Below, piece by piece: positions 1-9,440 of a DNA stretch of 64,000 bases (its first letter is position 1; each line of letters opens with the position of its first letter). The notes beneath the pieces were generated by a model. That model saw only the letters and a list, made by a program, of their open reading frames with translations. It had not been told where the DNA came from and did no database searches. Origin of the DNA: Polyangiaceae bacterium (GTDB lineage Bacteria > Myxococcota_A > Polyangia > Polyangiales > Polyangiaceae); the NCBI GenBank assembly GCA_009780955.1, contig WQZB01000003.1, positions 62,001-126,000 on the forward strand. Direction: 5' to 3'. The position numbers and the translations under genes were made by a program.

Positions 1-2613
1 AAAGGAGGCTTCGACGCGATCTCGGACTGCTTTGCTGATCTCGCCGGAGAGATCTTCGCCGTGGAAACCGGGCTCTCGTCCGATCCGGCGATGAACTGGC
101 GCATCTCGGCACTCGATCGCTTTGCCCTTGTTTCGAACTCGGACGCGCACTCGCCCGACAAGCTCGGACGCGAGGCCAACCTTTTCGACTGCGAGCTGTC
201 GTACTTTGCGATTCGAGACGCGCTCCGCAACCAACGGGAAGGGCTGCTCGGCACGGTGGAATTCTTCCCCGAGGAAGGCAAGTACCACTTCGACGGCCAC
301 CGCGGATGTGGAGTTTCGCTGACACCAGCCGAGGCGCGCCGCGCGGGTGGGCTCTGCCCGAGCTGCGGCAAGCGACTGACTCCGGGAGTCCTGGGCCGGG
401 TAGAGGCGCTTGCGGATCGGCCCGAGGGCGTGCGACCCGAAGGGGCCAAGCCGTTTCGGTGCTTCGTCCCGCTCGCGGAGCTGCTCGGCGAGTTGATGGA
501 CGTCGGCGCTGGCAGCGCACGCGTTGGCCGTGAACAAGAACGGCTACTAAGCCGTGTGGGACCCGAGCTCGCACTGCTGGGCGATCTGCCGCTCGAGGAA
601 CTTGGCCGCGATGGCCCGCCACTTCTCGGCGAGGCGATCGAGCGGATGCGCGCGGGTCGAGTCCATCTGAAGCCGGGTTACGACGGCGAGTACGGGGTCG
701 TGAAAGTCTTTGATCCTGACGAGCGCCGGCGCCTCCTGACCCAGCGCAGCTTCGGTTTCGCTTTGCAGCGCGATCCCGAAAAGCCGCTGCCTTCTTCTCC
801 AACAGTGCCAGCGCCCTTGCAGAGGCCAGCCGCCGTGGCCTTGCCTGCCAACGCTCCTTTGCCTGAACTGCCCGAGCTCAACGCCGAGCAGGCGTGCGCC
901 GTTCTTCACCCCGGCGGCCCGCTCCTCGTTCTCGCCGGGCCCGGCACTGGAAAGACCCGGGTGCTCACCCGCCGCATCGCGCGGCTCGTGCAGCAGGGCG
1001 TTGACGCGCGTTCCATCTGCGCGATCACCTTCACACGCCGCGCGGCCGGCGAGCTTCGCGATCGGCTCGCCGATCTCCTTGGGCCCGGCGCAGCGCCGAT
1101 CGAAGCGTGCACTTTCCATGCACTTGGTCTCGCGCTCTTGCGCGAGTTCCACGAGCCCGCGGGCCTTGCGCCCGACTTCGAGATCCTGGACGAGCAGACG
1201 CGCATGGAGGCGATCGAAGCAGCCGCCAAAGAGGCCGGCGCTACTCGCTCCGGCAAGCTCGCCGCTGCAATCGGACTGGCCAAAGCGAAGCTGCTCGGCC
1301 CTGAGCACTGCGCGCCCGAAATCGCGCCAGCGTACGCTGCCTACCAGCGCGCGCTCGAAGCGCGCAACGCACTCGACTTCGACGATTTGGTGCTGCGGGC
1401 CGTTCGGCTCCTCGAGCGCAGCGACGAAACACTCGCCTTGGCCCGGGAGCGTTGCCGCTATCTCCTTGTCGACGAATACCAAGATGTCAACCCAGCCCAA
1501 GAGCAGATGGTGCTCTTGCTCGCGCCTCCAGGGCCAGAGACCCAGATCTGCGTTGTCGGAGATCCCGATCAGGCGATTTACGGATTCCGCGGATCGGATC
1601 CAACCTGCATCGAGCGCTTCGTCTCGCACTATCGGGACGCCGCGGTGGTGGCGCTGCGGGTGAACTACCGCTCGCCCGCAGCGATCGTCCACGCTGCAAC
1701 GCGCGTCATCGAGGGCACCCGAGGGCGCGCGCCTCGACCGATCGAGCCGATCGCCTCTGCGTCACTGCCCATCGAACGCATCGAACGCGTCAGAGCTGCG
1801 GGCGAAGCGGAGGAGGCCCACTTCATAGCGTGCGAGATCGAGCGGGCGCTCGGCGGAACGAGCCTCGCCTCCATCGACGCCGGCCAAGCCAATGGCCAGA
1901 ACGACGCGCACCTGGCCTTCCACGACATCGCGGTGCTCTTCCGCACCTCGGCGCAGGCCAACGCCATTGGCGTTGCTCTCGACCGCCTCGGGATCCCTTA
2001 CCAGCGCGTTGTCGACGACGCGCTGATGTCCCGACCGCGCGTCGTCGAGCTGCTCGAAGAGCTCCGGAAGCTCGCGGACGAGAAGGGTGCAACGGCTGAC
2101 GATGCCGTGCTGGTGGCGGATCGGATCGTGCGCCTCGCTCCTGTCAACGCCGATCCCGAGCGCCGCGCAGCCGCGGAGCTGCTCGCCACGTTCGCTGTGC
2201 CGTTCGGGCAGGATCTCGCCGAGTTTCTGGCTGCGATACCGCTTTGGCAAGCGGGCGACGTCAGTCTCGTTGCCAAGAAGGTGGCGCTCCTCACTCTGCA
2301 CGCCGCCAAAGGACTCGAGTTTCCTTTGGTCTTCATCGCCGGCTGCGAAGAAGGGCTGCTCCCGCTGCAGCAACCTGGACACCCGCCCGCTGATCTCGCG
2401 GATCTCGAAGAGGAGCGCCGGCTTCTCTACGTTGGAATGACGCGCGCCCGCAGCCGCCTCGTGTTGACCGAAGCGCGCCGGCGCTTGGTCCGCGGCCGCG
2501 TGGTCGACAGAGAACCTTGCCGTTTCCTCGAAGGGTTGCCTGCCAAGTGGGTGGCCGCGCCTCGGATTCTCGAGGCGCGCAAGCGGTTGCCTCGGCAGCT
2601 CTCGCTCTTGTAA
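1..2613 (+). CDS. PHP-domain/UvrD-type superfamily I DNA helicase (5' truncated by window)
   Basis: Frame 1 is open from base 1. SNSDAHSPDKLGREANLF resembles a PHP phosphoesterase C-terminus; then Walker A GPGTGKTRVLTRR, LVDEYQDVNPAQ, GDPDQAIYGFRGSD, TLHAAKGLEFPLVF, LLYVGMTRA (UvrD/Rep motifs). Confidence 0.9.
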   Translation, partial: KGGFDAISDCFADLAGEIFAVETGLSSDPAMNWRISALDRFALVSNSDAHSPDKLGREANLFDCELSYFAIRDALRNQREGLLGTVEFFPEEGKYHFDGHRGCGVSLTPAEARRAGGLCPSCGKRLTPGVLGRVEALADRPEGVRPEGAKPFRCFVPLAELLGELMDVGAGSARVGREQERLLSRVGPELALLGDLPLEELGRDGPPLLGEAIERMRAGRVHLKPGYDGEYGVVKVFDPDERRRLLTQRSFGFALQRDPEKPLPSSPTVPAPLQRPAAVALPANAPLPELPELNAEQACAVLHPGGPLLVLAGPGTGKTRVLTRRIARLVQQGVDARSICAITFTRRAAGELRDRLADLLGPGAAPIEACTFHALGLALLREFHEPAGLAPDFEILDEQTRMEAIEAAAKEAGATRSGKLAAAIGLAKAKLLGPEHCAPEIAPAYAAYQRALEARNALDFDDLVLRAVRLLERSDETLALARERCRYLLVDEYQDVNPAQEQMVLLLAPPGPETQICVVGDPDQAIYGFRGSDPTCIERFVSHYRDAAVVALRVNYRSPAAIVHAATRVIEGTRGRAPRPIEPIASASLPIERIERVRAAGEAEEAHFIACEIERALGGTSLASIDAGQANGQNDAHLAFHDIAVLFRTSAQANAIGVALDRLGIPYQRVVDDALMSRPRVVELLEELRKLADEKGATADDAVLVADRIVRLAPVNADPERRAAAELLATFAVPFGQDLAEFLAAIPLWQAGDVSLVAKKVALLTLHAAKGLEFPLVFIAGCEEGLLPLQQPGHPPADLADLEEERRLLYVGMTRARSRLVLTEARRRLVRGRVVDREPCRFLEGLPAKWVAAPRILEARKRLPRQLSLL

Positions 2614-2821
2614 GCGGTCCCAGCACGCTCCGCGGCCACGAGATGTAGGTGTAAGTCGGCAACGCGACTCGTCTTTTGCGTCGGTACCAAGTCGCGCATT
2701 GTCCTGTCGGTGATGTAATATGCCGCTATTCCTGTGCGACGAGTGCGGACACGGGATCGCGCCCTTGCTCTCGCAGGCAGGCGTTTCGTTCCGACGAACG
2801 AGAAAGGCGACAGGCAAAATC

Positions 2822-3523
2822 ATGCTTGGAAAGAAGCTTACAGCAGAGGCTTTCGGTACGTTTTGGCTGGTGTTCGGTGGTTGCGGAAGTGCGGTCCTCT
2901 CCGCCACGTTTCCCAACGTCGGCATTGGGCTTCTCGGAGTGTCCCTGGCATTCGGCCTCACCGTTCTCACCATGGCAACGGCACTCGGCGGGATCTCGGG
3001 CGGGCACTTCAACCCCGCCGTTTCATGTGGGCTCGCCGCCGCCGGTCGAATGCCGGTGAAGGATCTCCTTCCGTACATTGTCGCGCAGGTCGTGGGCGGG
3101 GTCCTTGGCGCCTTGGTCCTTTACGCCATCGCCACCAACAAGCAGGGCTTCAAAGAATTGGGCGACTTCGCGTCCAACGGCTACGGAGATCACTCGCCCG
3201 GCAAATTCAACATGGGTGCGGCCTTCATCGCAGAGTTCGTGCTCACAGGAGCGTTCCTCGTCATCATCCTTGGCTCAACCTCAGAACACGCGCCAAAAGG
3301 CTTGGCCCCCGTGTCGATTGGTCTCGGACTCACACTCATCCACCTCGTCGGAATTCCAGTCACAAACCTCTCCGTCAACCCGGCCCGCTCAACGGGACCG
3401 GCGATTTTCGTGGGCGGCTGGGCGCTCGAGCAACTCTGGCTTTTCTGGGTTGCGCCAATCCTTGGTGCTGTCATCCTTGGGGGACTGTATCGCGTACTCT
3501 TTGACGAGAAGAAAACGACCTGA
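2822..3523 (+). CDS. aqpZ: Aquaporin Z (MIP family)
   Basis: [29 protein letters not shown] motifs GGHFNPAVS and [11 protein letters not shown]. Start moved to ATG 2822 inside ORF 2720..3523. Confidence 0.93.
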   Translation: MLGKKLTAEAFGTFWLVFGGCGSAVLSATFPNVGIGLLGVSLAFGLTVLTMATALGGISGGHFNPAVSCGLAAAGRMPVKDLLPYIVAQVVGGVLGALVLYAIATNKQGFKELGDFASNGYGDHSPGKFNMGAAFIAEFVLTGAFLVIILGSTSEHAPKGLAPVSIGLGLTLIHLVGIPVTNLSVNPARSTGPAIFVGGWALEQLWLFWVAPILGAVILGGLYRVLFDEKKTT

Positions 3524-3556
3524 CGCATCGAATCATCGAAGCGTCGATCGCGATCC

Positions 3557-3577
3557 GCCTGCCGTTTAGCGGCAGGC
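3557..3577 (+). terminator. Putative hairpin terminator downstream of aqpZ
   Basis: GCCTGCCG-TTTAG-CGGCAGGC, 8-bp perfect stem, about 30 nt after the aqpZ stop; no strong T-tract. Confidence 0.45.
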
Positions 3578-3608
3578 GCTCTTGCCCCCACCTTGGAGAA
3601 CCTTGCCC

Positions 3609-4466
3609 ATGACTTCGACAAAAAACCGACTTCTAGCCCTTTCGTTTGGACTCGGCGCTGCCGCCTGCACCTTCTTGGCTCCGCGGATCGCTCACGCGGG
3701 AATCGAATCCTGCGGGAACATCAACGTGACCGCAGACGCGCAGTGCGAACTCAAGACAGAGGGCGGTTGCACCGCGCAGTGCACGCCCATCAACTTCGAG
3801 GTTGCGTGTAACGCCCAGCTCCAGGCGTCGTGCAACGCAGATGTGTCGGTCGAATGCACGGCATCGTGCACGGGAGGCTGCCAGGCAGACTGCGCGGTAG
3901 ACCCTGGTGCGTTCGACTGCTCGGCGAGCTGCCAAGCGAGCTGCACGGGTAACTGCAACGCCAGGTGCTCGAGCGCCAACAACCAGACCGATTGCATGGC
4001 ATCTTGCAACGCAACATGCAGCGGAAGCTGCGACGCCCAATGCAACGTCAAGCTGCCGTCTGCGGACTGCAACGCCGAGTGCAATGCGAGCTGCAATGGA
4101 AGCTGTCAGGGCAAGGCCAATCTCGACTGCCAGGTGAACAGCTACGCCAAATGCCAGACAGACCTCACGGGCGGCTGCAACGTCCAGTGCGAGAAGCCCT
4201 CGGGCGCCCTCTTTTGTAACGGACAGTTCGTCGATACAGGCGACAACTTGCAAAACTGCATCAACGACCTCAAAAACATCCTCAATATAAATGTGACAAC
4301 GACGGCCAGCGCCGAGTGCAGCAACGGCACCTGTACCGCCGAAGCCAGCGCCTCATGTACTTCCGCGCCGGTACCAAGAAACACCTCGCGCTCAAGCGAT
4401 CTCTTGCTCCTTGGCGCGGTCGGCGCGATTACGACGGCCGCCATCCGCCGTCGCAGATCCCGCTAA
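3609..4466 (+). CDS. Secreted Cys-rich CxxxC-repeat protein with C-terminal hydrophobic/Arg-rich anchor
   Basis: Signal peptide (MTSTKNRLLALSFGLGAAACTFLAPRIAHA); about 33 Cys in the mature region, often spaced every 4 residues (CNAECNASCNGSC); tail SSDLLLLGAVGAITTAAIRRRRSR. Confidence 0.75.
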   Translation: MTSTKNRLLALSFGLGAAACTFLAPRIAHAGIESCGNINVTADAQCELKTEGGCTAQCTPINFEVACNAQLQASCNADVSVECTASCTGGCQADCAVDPGAFDCSASCQASCTGNCNARCSSANNQTDCMASCNATCSGSCDAQCNVKLPSADCNAECNASCNGSCQGKANLDCQVNSYAKCQTDLTGGCNVQCEKPSGALFCNGQFVDTGDNLQNCINDLKNILNINVTTTASAECSNGTCTAEASASCTSAPVPRNTSRSSDLLLLGAVGAITTAAIRRRRSR

Positions 4467-5086
4467 TTGACGTCCTGCGCATTTAGAACGATGCGCCCCT
4501 GGCTGTCGGTGAGTTTGGTCCGTCGAAGCCGCGGAACCCAGCGGCCTTGTGCCCATTGCCGCAACGTTTCTTCGTCGGGCCAAACCCACGCTTCAGGACC
4601 ACGCACGCGGACGCAACGAGGTGTGATCACGGCAAGCGGCACGTGCAACACCTCGCCAAGCCGAAGTGCTGCACAAGTTTCCGTGACTCGGAATGCATCG
4701 GACAACGCGGGCAGATCGTGCCCCAAAGCCACGACGGCCCGTTGAAATGCACGCGCTGGCGCTACGATGGCCGCTGCGATGTAGTTCGCAACGTCTTCGA
4801 CGTCGTCAGCGGCATAGCACTCGCGCACTCGCAACCACCATTCGGCAAGCTCGTGAGCGATTGCGAAAATTCGGCGCTCGAGTGGAAGACAATGTCGAAC
4901 GCGAATGCGCCACTCATCATGAATATGCGTAAGTTCTGCATCGTGGCGCAGTCCGAGCAGATACTCAGTCGCTCTGCTACCAAGGTGAGCGATCACGAGG
5001 CGCGCAAGCCGCACGGGCTCATCGTCACCCTGCCCCGCATCGCGAAGGATGGCAGCCGCAATGCCCTCGCGTTCCGCGTAATCCAC
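4463..5086 (-). CDS. ImmA/IrrE-like metallopeptidase-family protein
   Basis: IFAIAHELAEWWLRVRE resembles the ImmA/IrrE active-site helix (but HExxE, not HExxH). Confidence 0.6.
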   Translation of the reverse strand: MDYAEREGIAAAILRDAGQGDDEPVRLARLVIAHLGSRATEYLLGLRHDAELTHIHDEWRIRVRHCLPLERRIFAIAHELAEWWLRVRECYAADDVEDVANYIAAAIVAPARAFQRAVVALGHDLPALSDAFRVTETCAALRLGEVLHVPLAVITPRCVRVRGPEAWVWPDEETLRQWAQGRWVPRLRRTKLTDSQGRIVLNAQDVN

Positions 5087-5123
5087 TCGTCAAGGGTGGC
5101 GCGACGAGCGATTAGCGTCAAGA

Positions 5124-5726
5124 TCAACGCTTGCGCCGCCAGAACTCAGGTAGTTCGTCGAGGCCCTCGAGCGGGTTACCCTTTTCGGGAATATTCTGCG
5201 GGCTCGACATCTGGCGCTTGTGAAGCTTCCAGTCCGCCACGAGGCGATCGACCAGGTACCTTACATCGGGCTCTTCGTCCGATCGTAATTGCACCTCCCA
5301 TGTCTTCGCGAATTCTGGGTCGGCGTCGAAATACCTAACGGCGTCTCTTCGGGCTTCCTCCATCGCGGCGTAGCGTTCAGGGCGATCGACCCAGCGACTT
5401 TTCTCCTCCGCTGCATCGGCGTGCAGCGCTTGCGGATCGGGATGCTCGTCAGCCCACTTCTTTGCGGTTTTTCTGAGTTTGGTGACATCGCCGCCAAATT
5501 TTAAGTCAGCGATGATGGTCTCGAAATTACCCCCGATTCCTCGACCGTACTTGATGGCATTCTGGACCGACGTTGAGTTGATTCGCAGCTGTTTGGCTGC
5601 ATCGCGCATCGATATCATGCCTGGCCGCGGTCGCCCGCCCTGCGGGGCGTCCTTGTCAATGCTCAGCCATTTGGGAAGATTCGCCTGAATAAACCGAGCG
5701 ACATCTCTCGTAACCGACGACGGCAT
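5124..5726 (-). CDS. Hypothetical protein with helix-turn-helix-like segment
   Basis: MISMRDAAKQLRINSTSVQNAIKYG resembles an HTH; start chosen at MPSSVTRD because the longer ORF reads through the 31-bp operator-like repeats. Confidence 0.6.
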   Translation of the reverse strand: MPSSVTRDVARFIQANLPKWLSIDKDAPQGGRPRPGMISMRDAAKQLRINSTSVQNAIKYGRGIGGNFETIIADLKFGGDVTKLRKTAKKWADEHPDPQALHADAAEEKSRWVDRPERYAAMEEARRDAVRYFDADPEFAKTWEVQLRSDEEPDVRYLVDRLVADWKLHKRQMSSPQNIPEKGNPLEGLDELPEFWRRKR

Positions 5727-5730
5727 GCAT

Positions 5731-5792
5731 ACTCCGCATAGCTGGTAGCACTTGCTACCGCACTCCGCATAGCTGGTAGTACTTGCTACCGC
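5731..5792. promoter_or_regulatory. Two tandem 31-bp repeats each containing a GGTAGYA-CT-TGCTACC dyad; putative operators
   Basis: Copies 5731-5761 and 5762-5792 differ at one base; located between divergent genes 5124..5726(-) and 5839..6189(+). Confidence 0.75.
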
Positions 5793-5838
5793 AACTAATG
5801 TCTTGTACCCGTCGCAATAGATAGCTATCACTTTCATT

Positions 5839-6189
5839 ATGACTGTCATTATGAACGACTCAGTCGGTACGCAACTGCAAGCGTTTCGCAAACGATGTGG
5901 GATTTCGATCCGCGAGGCAGCACGGCAACTTCGGATTGTGTACCCTGCATTGATCGACTGGGAGAAAGGGCGCCAAACGCCATCGCCTCCTTACCGCCAC
6001 GCCATCGAGGTGTGGACGAGCGGAGAAATTCTGGCAACGGACTGGCCGCTTTCGGATCGGGAGCGTGAGGTGCTCGCGAAAACCGCACTCGTGCTTCCCG
6101 CCAAACCCGAGTTGATTTCATGCCCAACCAACCCTGCACATGCAAGTGACAGCGATCGTCAGCACGTTGTCGCTGCGCTGACGCCTTAG
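5839..6189 (+). CDS. XRE-family HTH transcriptional regulator
   Basis: GTQLQAFRKRCGISIREAARQLRIVYPALIDWEKGRQTPSPPYRHAIEVWT. Confidence 0.75.
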   Translation: MTVIMNDSVGTQLQAFRKRCGISIREAARQLRIVYPALIDWEKGRQTPSPPYRHAIEVWTSGEILATDWPLSDREREVLAKTALVLPAKPELISCPTNPAHASDSDRQHVVAALTP

Positions 6190-6510
6190 ATGCTCTCGAT
6201 GCGCACTTCAGGCCGCAACCAAAGGTACGGAGAGAGTCATGCCTATGTGGCCTGATGCGGTGGAGATCATTGTCGTGTGCGCGGCGTTCATCGCCGCGTG
6301 CATCTGGTCAGTGTTCATCCTAATCGCATTAAGCTCATACAGGAGAAAAGCGAGAAGGATCAGGGATCAGACGCCTTTCAAGTTAGTCAAGTTTACCAAG
6401 TTGAAGCGCATTCGAGGCGGCAGGAGACGCATATGCATGTACAGCACATGTATATGCCGTCGCACCGGTCGTTCCGGCGCGGACCGGAACCGCCTGTTAC
6501 CGAAAGCGAG

Positions 6511-7098
6511 CTAACGCTGCCGACCTTCATTAAGGTCAATGTTGACGTAGATGTCGGAGAGACAGAACGCGCCACCATACGCCGGGAAATCGACGCGAGC
6601 GTCGTCTCGCGTGTGCGTTGCGAGGTGCCATTGGCCATCTCCTTCGCGCCGGAAATGATCGATGCGGCGTTCGCGGTGGGAGACGATGACGTAGTCTCGA
6701 AGCTCGATGATGCTCTGGTAATGGAGAAATTTTTTCCCGCGATCGAAGTCTTCGGTCGAATCTGACGTCACTTCGACCACCAAGGTTGGATTCAACAGAG
6801 ATGGAGGATCGGCGTCGTCGTAGCGACGTTCTCCGCAGGCCACGGTTACGTCTGGATACGTATAGAGTTTCGTCGCCGGAACATGCACGCGCTGATCGCT
6901 GCTTAGTGTGAGACAGTCTCGGCCGCGTGTAAGGGCGACGAGCGCGGCGGCGACGTGGCTTGCTAAAGCGTTGTGGGCTGGCCGAGCCCCTGCCATCGCG
7001 AGGATCGCTCCGTCGACGAACTCGTGCTTATGGTCACTCGCCTTCTCGAGCGCAAGATACTCCGCCTCGGTGAAAGACTCCCGCAATGCGACGGTCAT
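6511..7098 (-). CDS. Uma2-family (DUF820) putative endonuclease
   Basis: MTVALRESFTEAEYLALEKASDHKHEFVDGAILAMAGA...YPDVTVACGE...PTLVVEVTSDSTEDFDRGKKFLHYQ. Confidence 0.88.
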   Translation of the reverse strand: MTVALRESFTEAEYLALEKASDHKHEFVDGAILAMAGARPAHNALASHVAAALVALTRGRDCLTLSSDQRVHVPATKLYTYPDVTVACGERRYDDADPPSLLNPTLVVEVTSDSTEDFDRGKKFLHYQSIIELRDYVIVSHRERRIDHFRREGDGQWHLATHTRDDARVDFPAYGGAFCLSDIYVNIDLNEGRQR

Positions 7099-7147
7099 TC
7101 TTTACAAGTTACCACATGCACTCGCAGAGCGTGCGCAGCCTAAACGG

Positions 7148-8035
7148 CTAGTGCAACGGTGGATCGCGCGGCAGGCTCCGGAAAAACGACCACGATGCTT
7201 CTGCCGCGCGGTCCCAAACCCAGTGGCCAAGCGTCGGGATCTCGCAGAACACGACCGGCTTGTCTTTCGGACAGCCGCGCATTGCGCGGCACTCCTTGTA
7301 GCCCGTTGTCTCCATCGCGTCAGCCTGGCAGCCGTTGACGTAAGACCAATACGAGGCGGAGAAACGCCCGCTGTCGATCGTCACGCCGAAGTCGAGAGCG
7401 CCGTGAAGCGCCATCGTCGCGACCGGCGCTTGACCATGGCACCGCGTGTAGCCGTTGGGCCATGTGAGCTCTTGTTGATACGGCGCGCCTCCGGCGTTCG
7501 ACGCGATGGCACGAACGAGGCTGCTATTCCTGCACGCAAACATGTTCGAGAAAAACCCGCCGCTCGAGTAGCCGGTGAGAAAAACGCGCGATGGGTCGAT
7601 TGGGTAGCGCGCTTGTAGCGCGCGAATCACCGCCTCGACAAAGGCGACGTCTTCGTTGTGGGCCTTTGACTCGAGATCCCATTTGTAAGGTCCATCCGGG
7701 TAGGCCACGACCGCATCGTCACCAGTCGCGAGTTCGAACGGGAAAGCGCGGTGAAAACCATTCGCGTCGCCGCCGTCGCCGTGGAAAACGAGGACAAGGG
7801 ACAGAGGATGATCGCTCGGCGCAACGTCGACGAGCAGATAGCGGCGCGTGCGACCGCCCACGTCGATTGTCGCAAGGTGCGACGCCTTCGCAGCCGCTGC
7901 CGGTAGAGCCCCTGCGTACGGGAGGATCGTGCTCTCGCCTTCCGTGGTCACTACGTTCGGTGGCAAAATTCGCTTGCGCGAGCCGCAACTCGCGAGCGCC
8001 AGAACGACCGCCATGAGACACGAAGCGCGCTTCAC
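7148..8035 (-). CDS. Polyhydroxybutyrate depolymerase/LpqC-like esterase lipoprotein
   Basis: Lipobox LASCG; LVLVFHGDGGDANGF; GYSSGGFFSNMFAC (Ser nucleophile). Confidence 0.75.
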   Translation of the reverse strand: MKRASCLMAVVLALASCGSRKRILPPNVVTTEGESTILPYAGALPAAAAKASHLATIDVGGRTRRYLLVDVAPSDHPLSLVLVFHGDGGDANGFHRAFPFELATGDDAVVAYPDGPYKWDLESKAHNEDVAFVEAVIRALQARYPIDPSRVFLTGYSSGGFFSNMFACRNSSLVRAIASNAGGAPYQQELTWPNGYTRCHGQAPVATMALHGALDFGVTIDSGRFSASYWSYVNGCQADAMETTGYKECRAMRGCPKDKPVVFCEIPTLGHWVWDRAAEASWSFFRSLPRDPPLH

Positions 8036-8053
8036 ATGCGTCTCGGCAATGGG

Positions 8054-8881
8054 TTAAGCAAACACCGCTGGATTCGGTCCAAGGCGCTTGTCGGCATCGA
8101 GTTTGGCAATGGCGCCGAGGTCGGCATCGTCGAGCGTGAAGTCGAGCAAAGCGAGATTTTCGCGCAGGCGCTCGGGGTGGGTGGACTTGGGGATCACCAC
8201 CAAGCCCGATTGCATGTGCCAGCGCAGCACGACTTGCGCCACCGTTTTATGGTGCTTGTCAGCGATGCTACCTAGCGTAGCGCTATCCAGCAGGTTGCCA
8301 CCTCGCGCCAGCGGACTCCAAGATTCGGTGATGATACCGTGGCGCGCGTGCAATTCGCGCAGGGCGCGCTGTTGCAGCCAGGGGTGCAGCTCGATCTGAT
8401 TGACCGAAGGGGTGACGCTGGTTTCGCCGATGATGCGCTCCAGATCTTCGGCGCGAAAGTTGGAAACGCCGATCGACTTGGCTTTGCCATCGCGCTGCGC
8501 CTGGATGAGCGCCTTCCAGCTTTCCAGCGCCTTGCCTTGCGCCGGGCAGGGCCAGTGGATCAGATACAGATCCACGGCATCGAGCTTCAAGCTCGCCAGG
8601 CTCCGATCGAGTGCGCAGAGGGCGCTATCGTAGCCATGATCGGCGTTCCACAATTTGGTGGTGACGAAGATCTGGTCGCGCGCGATGCCGGACGCGGCGA
8701 TGCCCTGACCAACGCCTTGCTCGTTTTGATAGATGGAGGCGGTATCGACGTGGCGATAACCGATGACAAGGGCCTCGGCCACGGTGCGCGCGGCATTAGC
8801 ATTGGGTATTTGCCAGGTGCCCAAGCCCAATTGCGGAATGTGACGACCATCGTTTAGAGCAATTGTAGGAGTGGCGATCAT
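8054..8881 (-). CDS. Aldo/keto reductase (2,5-diketo-D-gluconate reductase type)
   Basis: LGLGTWQIPNANAARTVAEALVIGYRHVDTASIYQNEQGVG; KLWNADHGY; DLYLIHWPCP; SIGVSNF. Confidence 0.92.
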   Translation of the reverse strand: MIATPTIALNDGRHIPQLGLGTWQIPNANAARTVAEALVIGYRHVDTASIYQNEQGVGQGIAASGIARDQIFVTTKLWNADHGYDSALCALDRSLASLKLDAVDLYLIHWPCPAQGKALESWKALIQAQRDGKAKSIGVSNFRAEDLERIIGETSVTPSVNQIELHPWLQQRALRELHARHGIITESWSPLARGGNLLDSATLGSIADKHHKTVAQVVLRWHMQSGLVVIPKSTHPERLRENLALLDFTLDDADLGAIAKLDADKRLGPNPAVFA

Positions 8882-8918
8882 ATCGGTTTTCCTTGGGTAG
8901 GTTCTCGGCAAACGCCCG

Positions 8919-9368
8919 TCAATCCGAATCGAGCATGCGACGGAGAAGGCCTTGAAGGAGCCGCCGCTCGGAGGCGTCGAGTCGACCAATGAGCGGCGTC
9001 AGGGATTGTTGCACTTGTGCGTGCAATTGCTCCGCGCGCTCGGCGCCTTCGCGCGTGAGAAAGACGTCGACCGCTCGGCCATCTTCCACACTGGGAGCGC
9101 GCGCCACGAGCCCCCGCCTCTCGGCTCGGTCAACAAGCCCCGTCATCGTCGACTTCTCGAGACCAAGGTAGTCGGCGAGTGCAGCCATCCTGGCGCGACG
9201 ATCCCGCAGAATCCCGCACATGCGGAGCTGGGAGAGAGAGAGATCGTGGTCGGCGCCTATCTTGTTGAGCATGGCCATCGTGACGAAGGCGGCTTGCACG
9301 AGACCGTCAACCAGCTCCTCATTAGAAGAATGCGCAGCGGATCGCTTTGATGGCTTCGGCTTCACCAT
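8919..9368 (-). CDS. MarR-family transcriptional regulator
   Basis: LSQLRMCGILRDRRARMAALADYLGLEKSTMTGLVDRAERRGLVARAPSVEDGRAVDVFLTREG. Confidence 0.9.
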   Translation of the reverse strand: MVKPKPSKRSAAHSSNEELVDGLVQAAFVTMAMLNKIGADHDLSLSQLRMCGILRDRRARMAALADYLGLEKSTMTGLVDRAERRGLVARAPSVEDGRAVDVFLTREGAERAEQLHAQVQQSLTPLIGRLDASERRLLQGLLRRMLDSD

Positions 9369-9389
9369 GTTCACATTCCATCTTGACAT

Positions 9390-9429
9390 GGTTCGCATAA
9401 CGAACCAATAATAGTTCGTGTTACGAACC
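9390..9429. promoter_or_regulatory. Two palindromic MarR-type operator sites
   Basis: GGTTCGCATAACGAACC (9390-9406) and AGTTCGTGTTACGAACC (9413-9429) in the divergent marR/9441 promoter. Confidence 0.75.
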
Positions 9430-9440
9430 ATAGGCAAACC

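Noticed and set aside
547-1692. Long antisense ORFs over core genes (e.g. 547..1692 -, 1762..3078 -, 15503..16702 -, 49992..51254 -, 54886..56400 +)
   Set aside because: They mirror strongly supported genes on the other strand, have no recognisable motifs, and are expected from codon bias in GC-rich DNA.
4692-4711. 20-mer GAATGCATCGGACAACGCGG shared with the lysS start region (about 49518)
   Set aside because: Embedded in two unrelated coding frames with no extended similarity or structure; treated as coincidence.
6277-6765. Plus-strand ORF opposite the Uma2 gene and small ORF 6239..6514
   Set aside because: 6277..6765 is antisense to a well-supported Uma2 gene; 6239..6514 is short and featureless beyond one TM segment.
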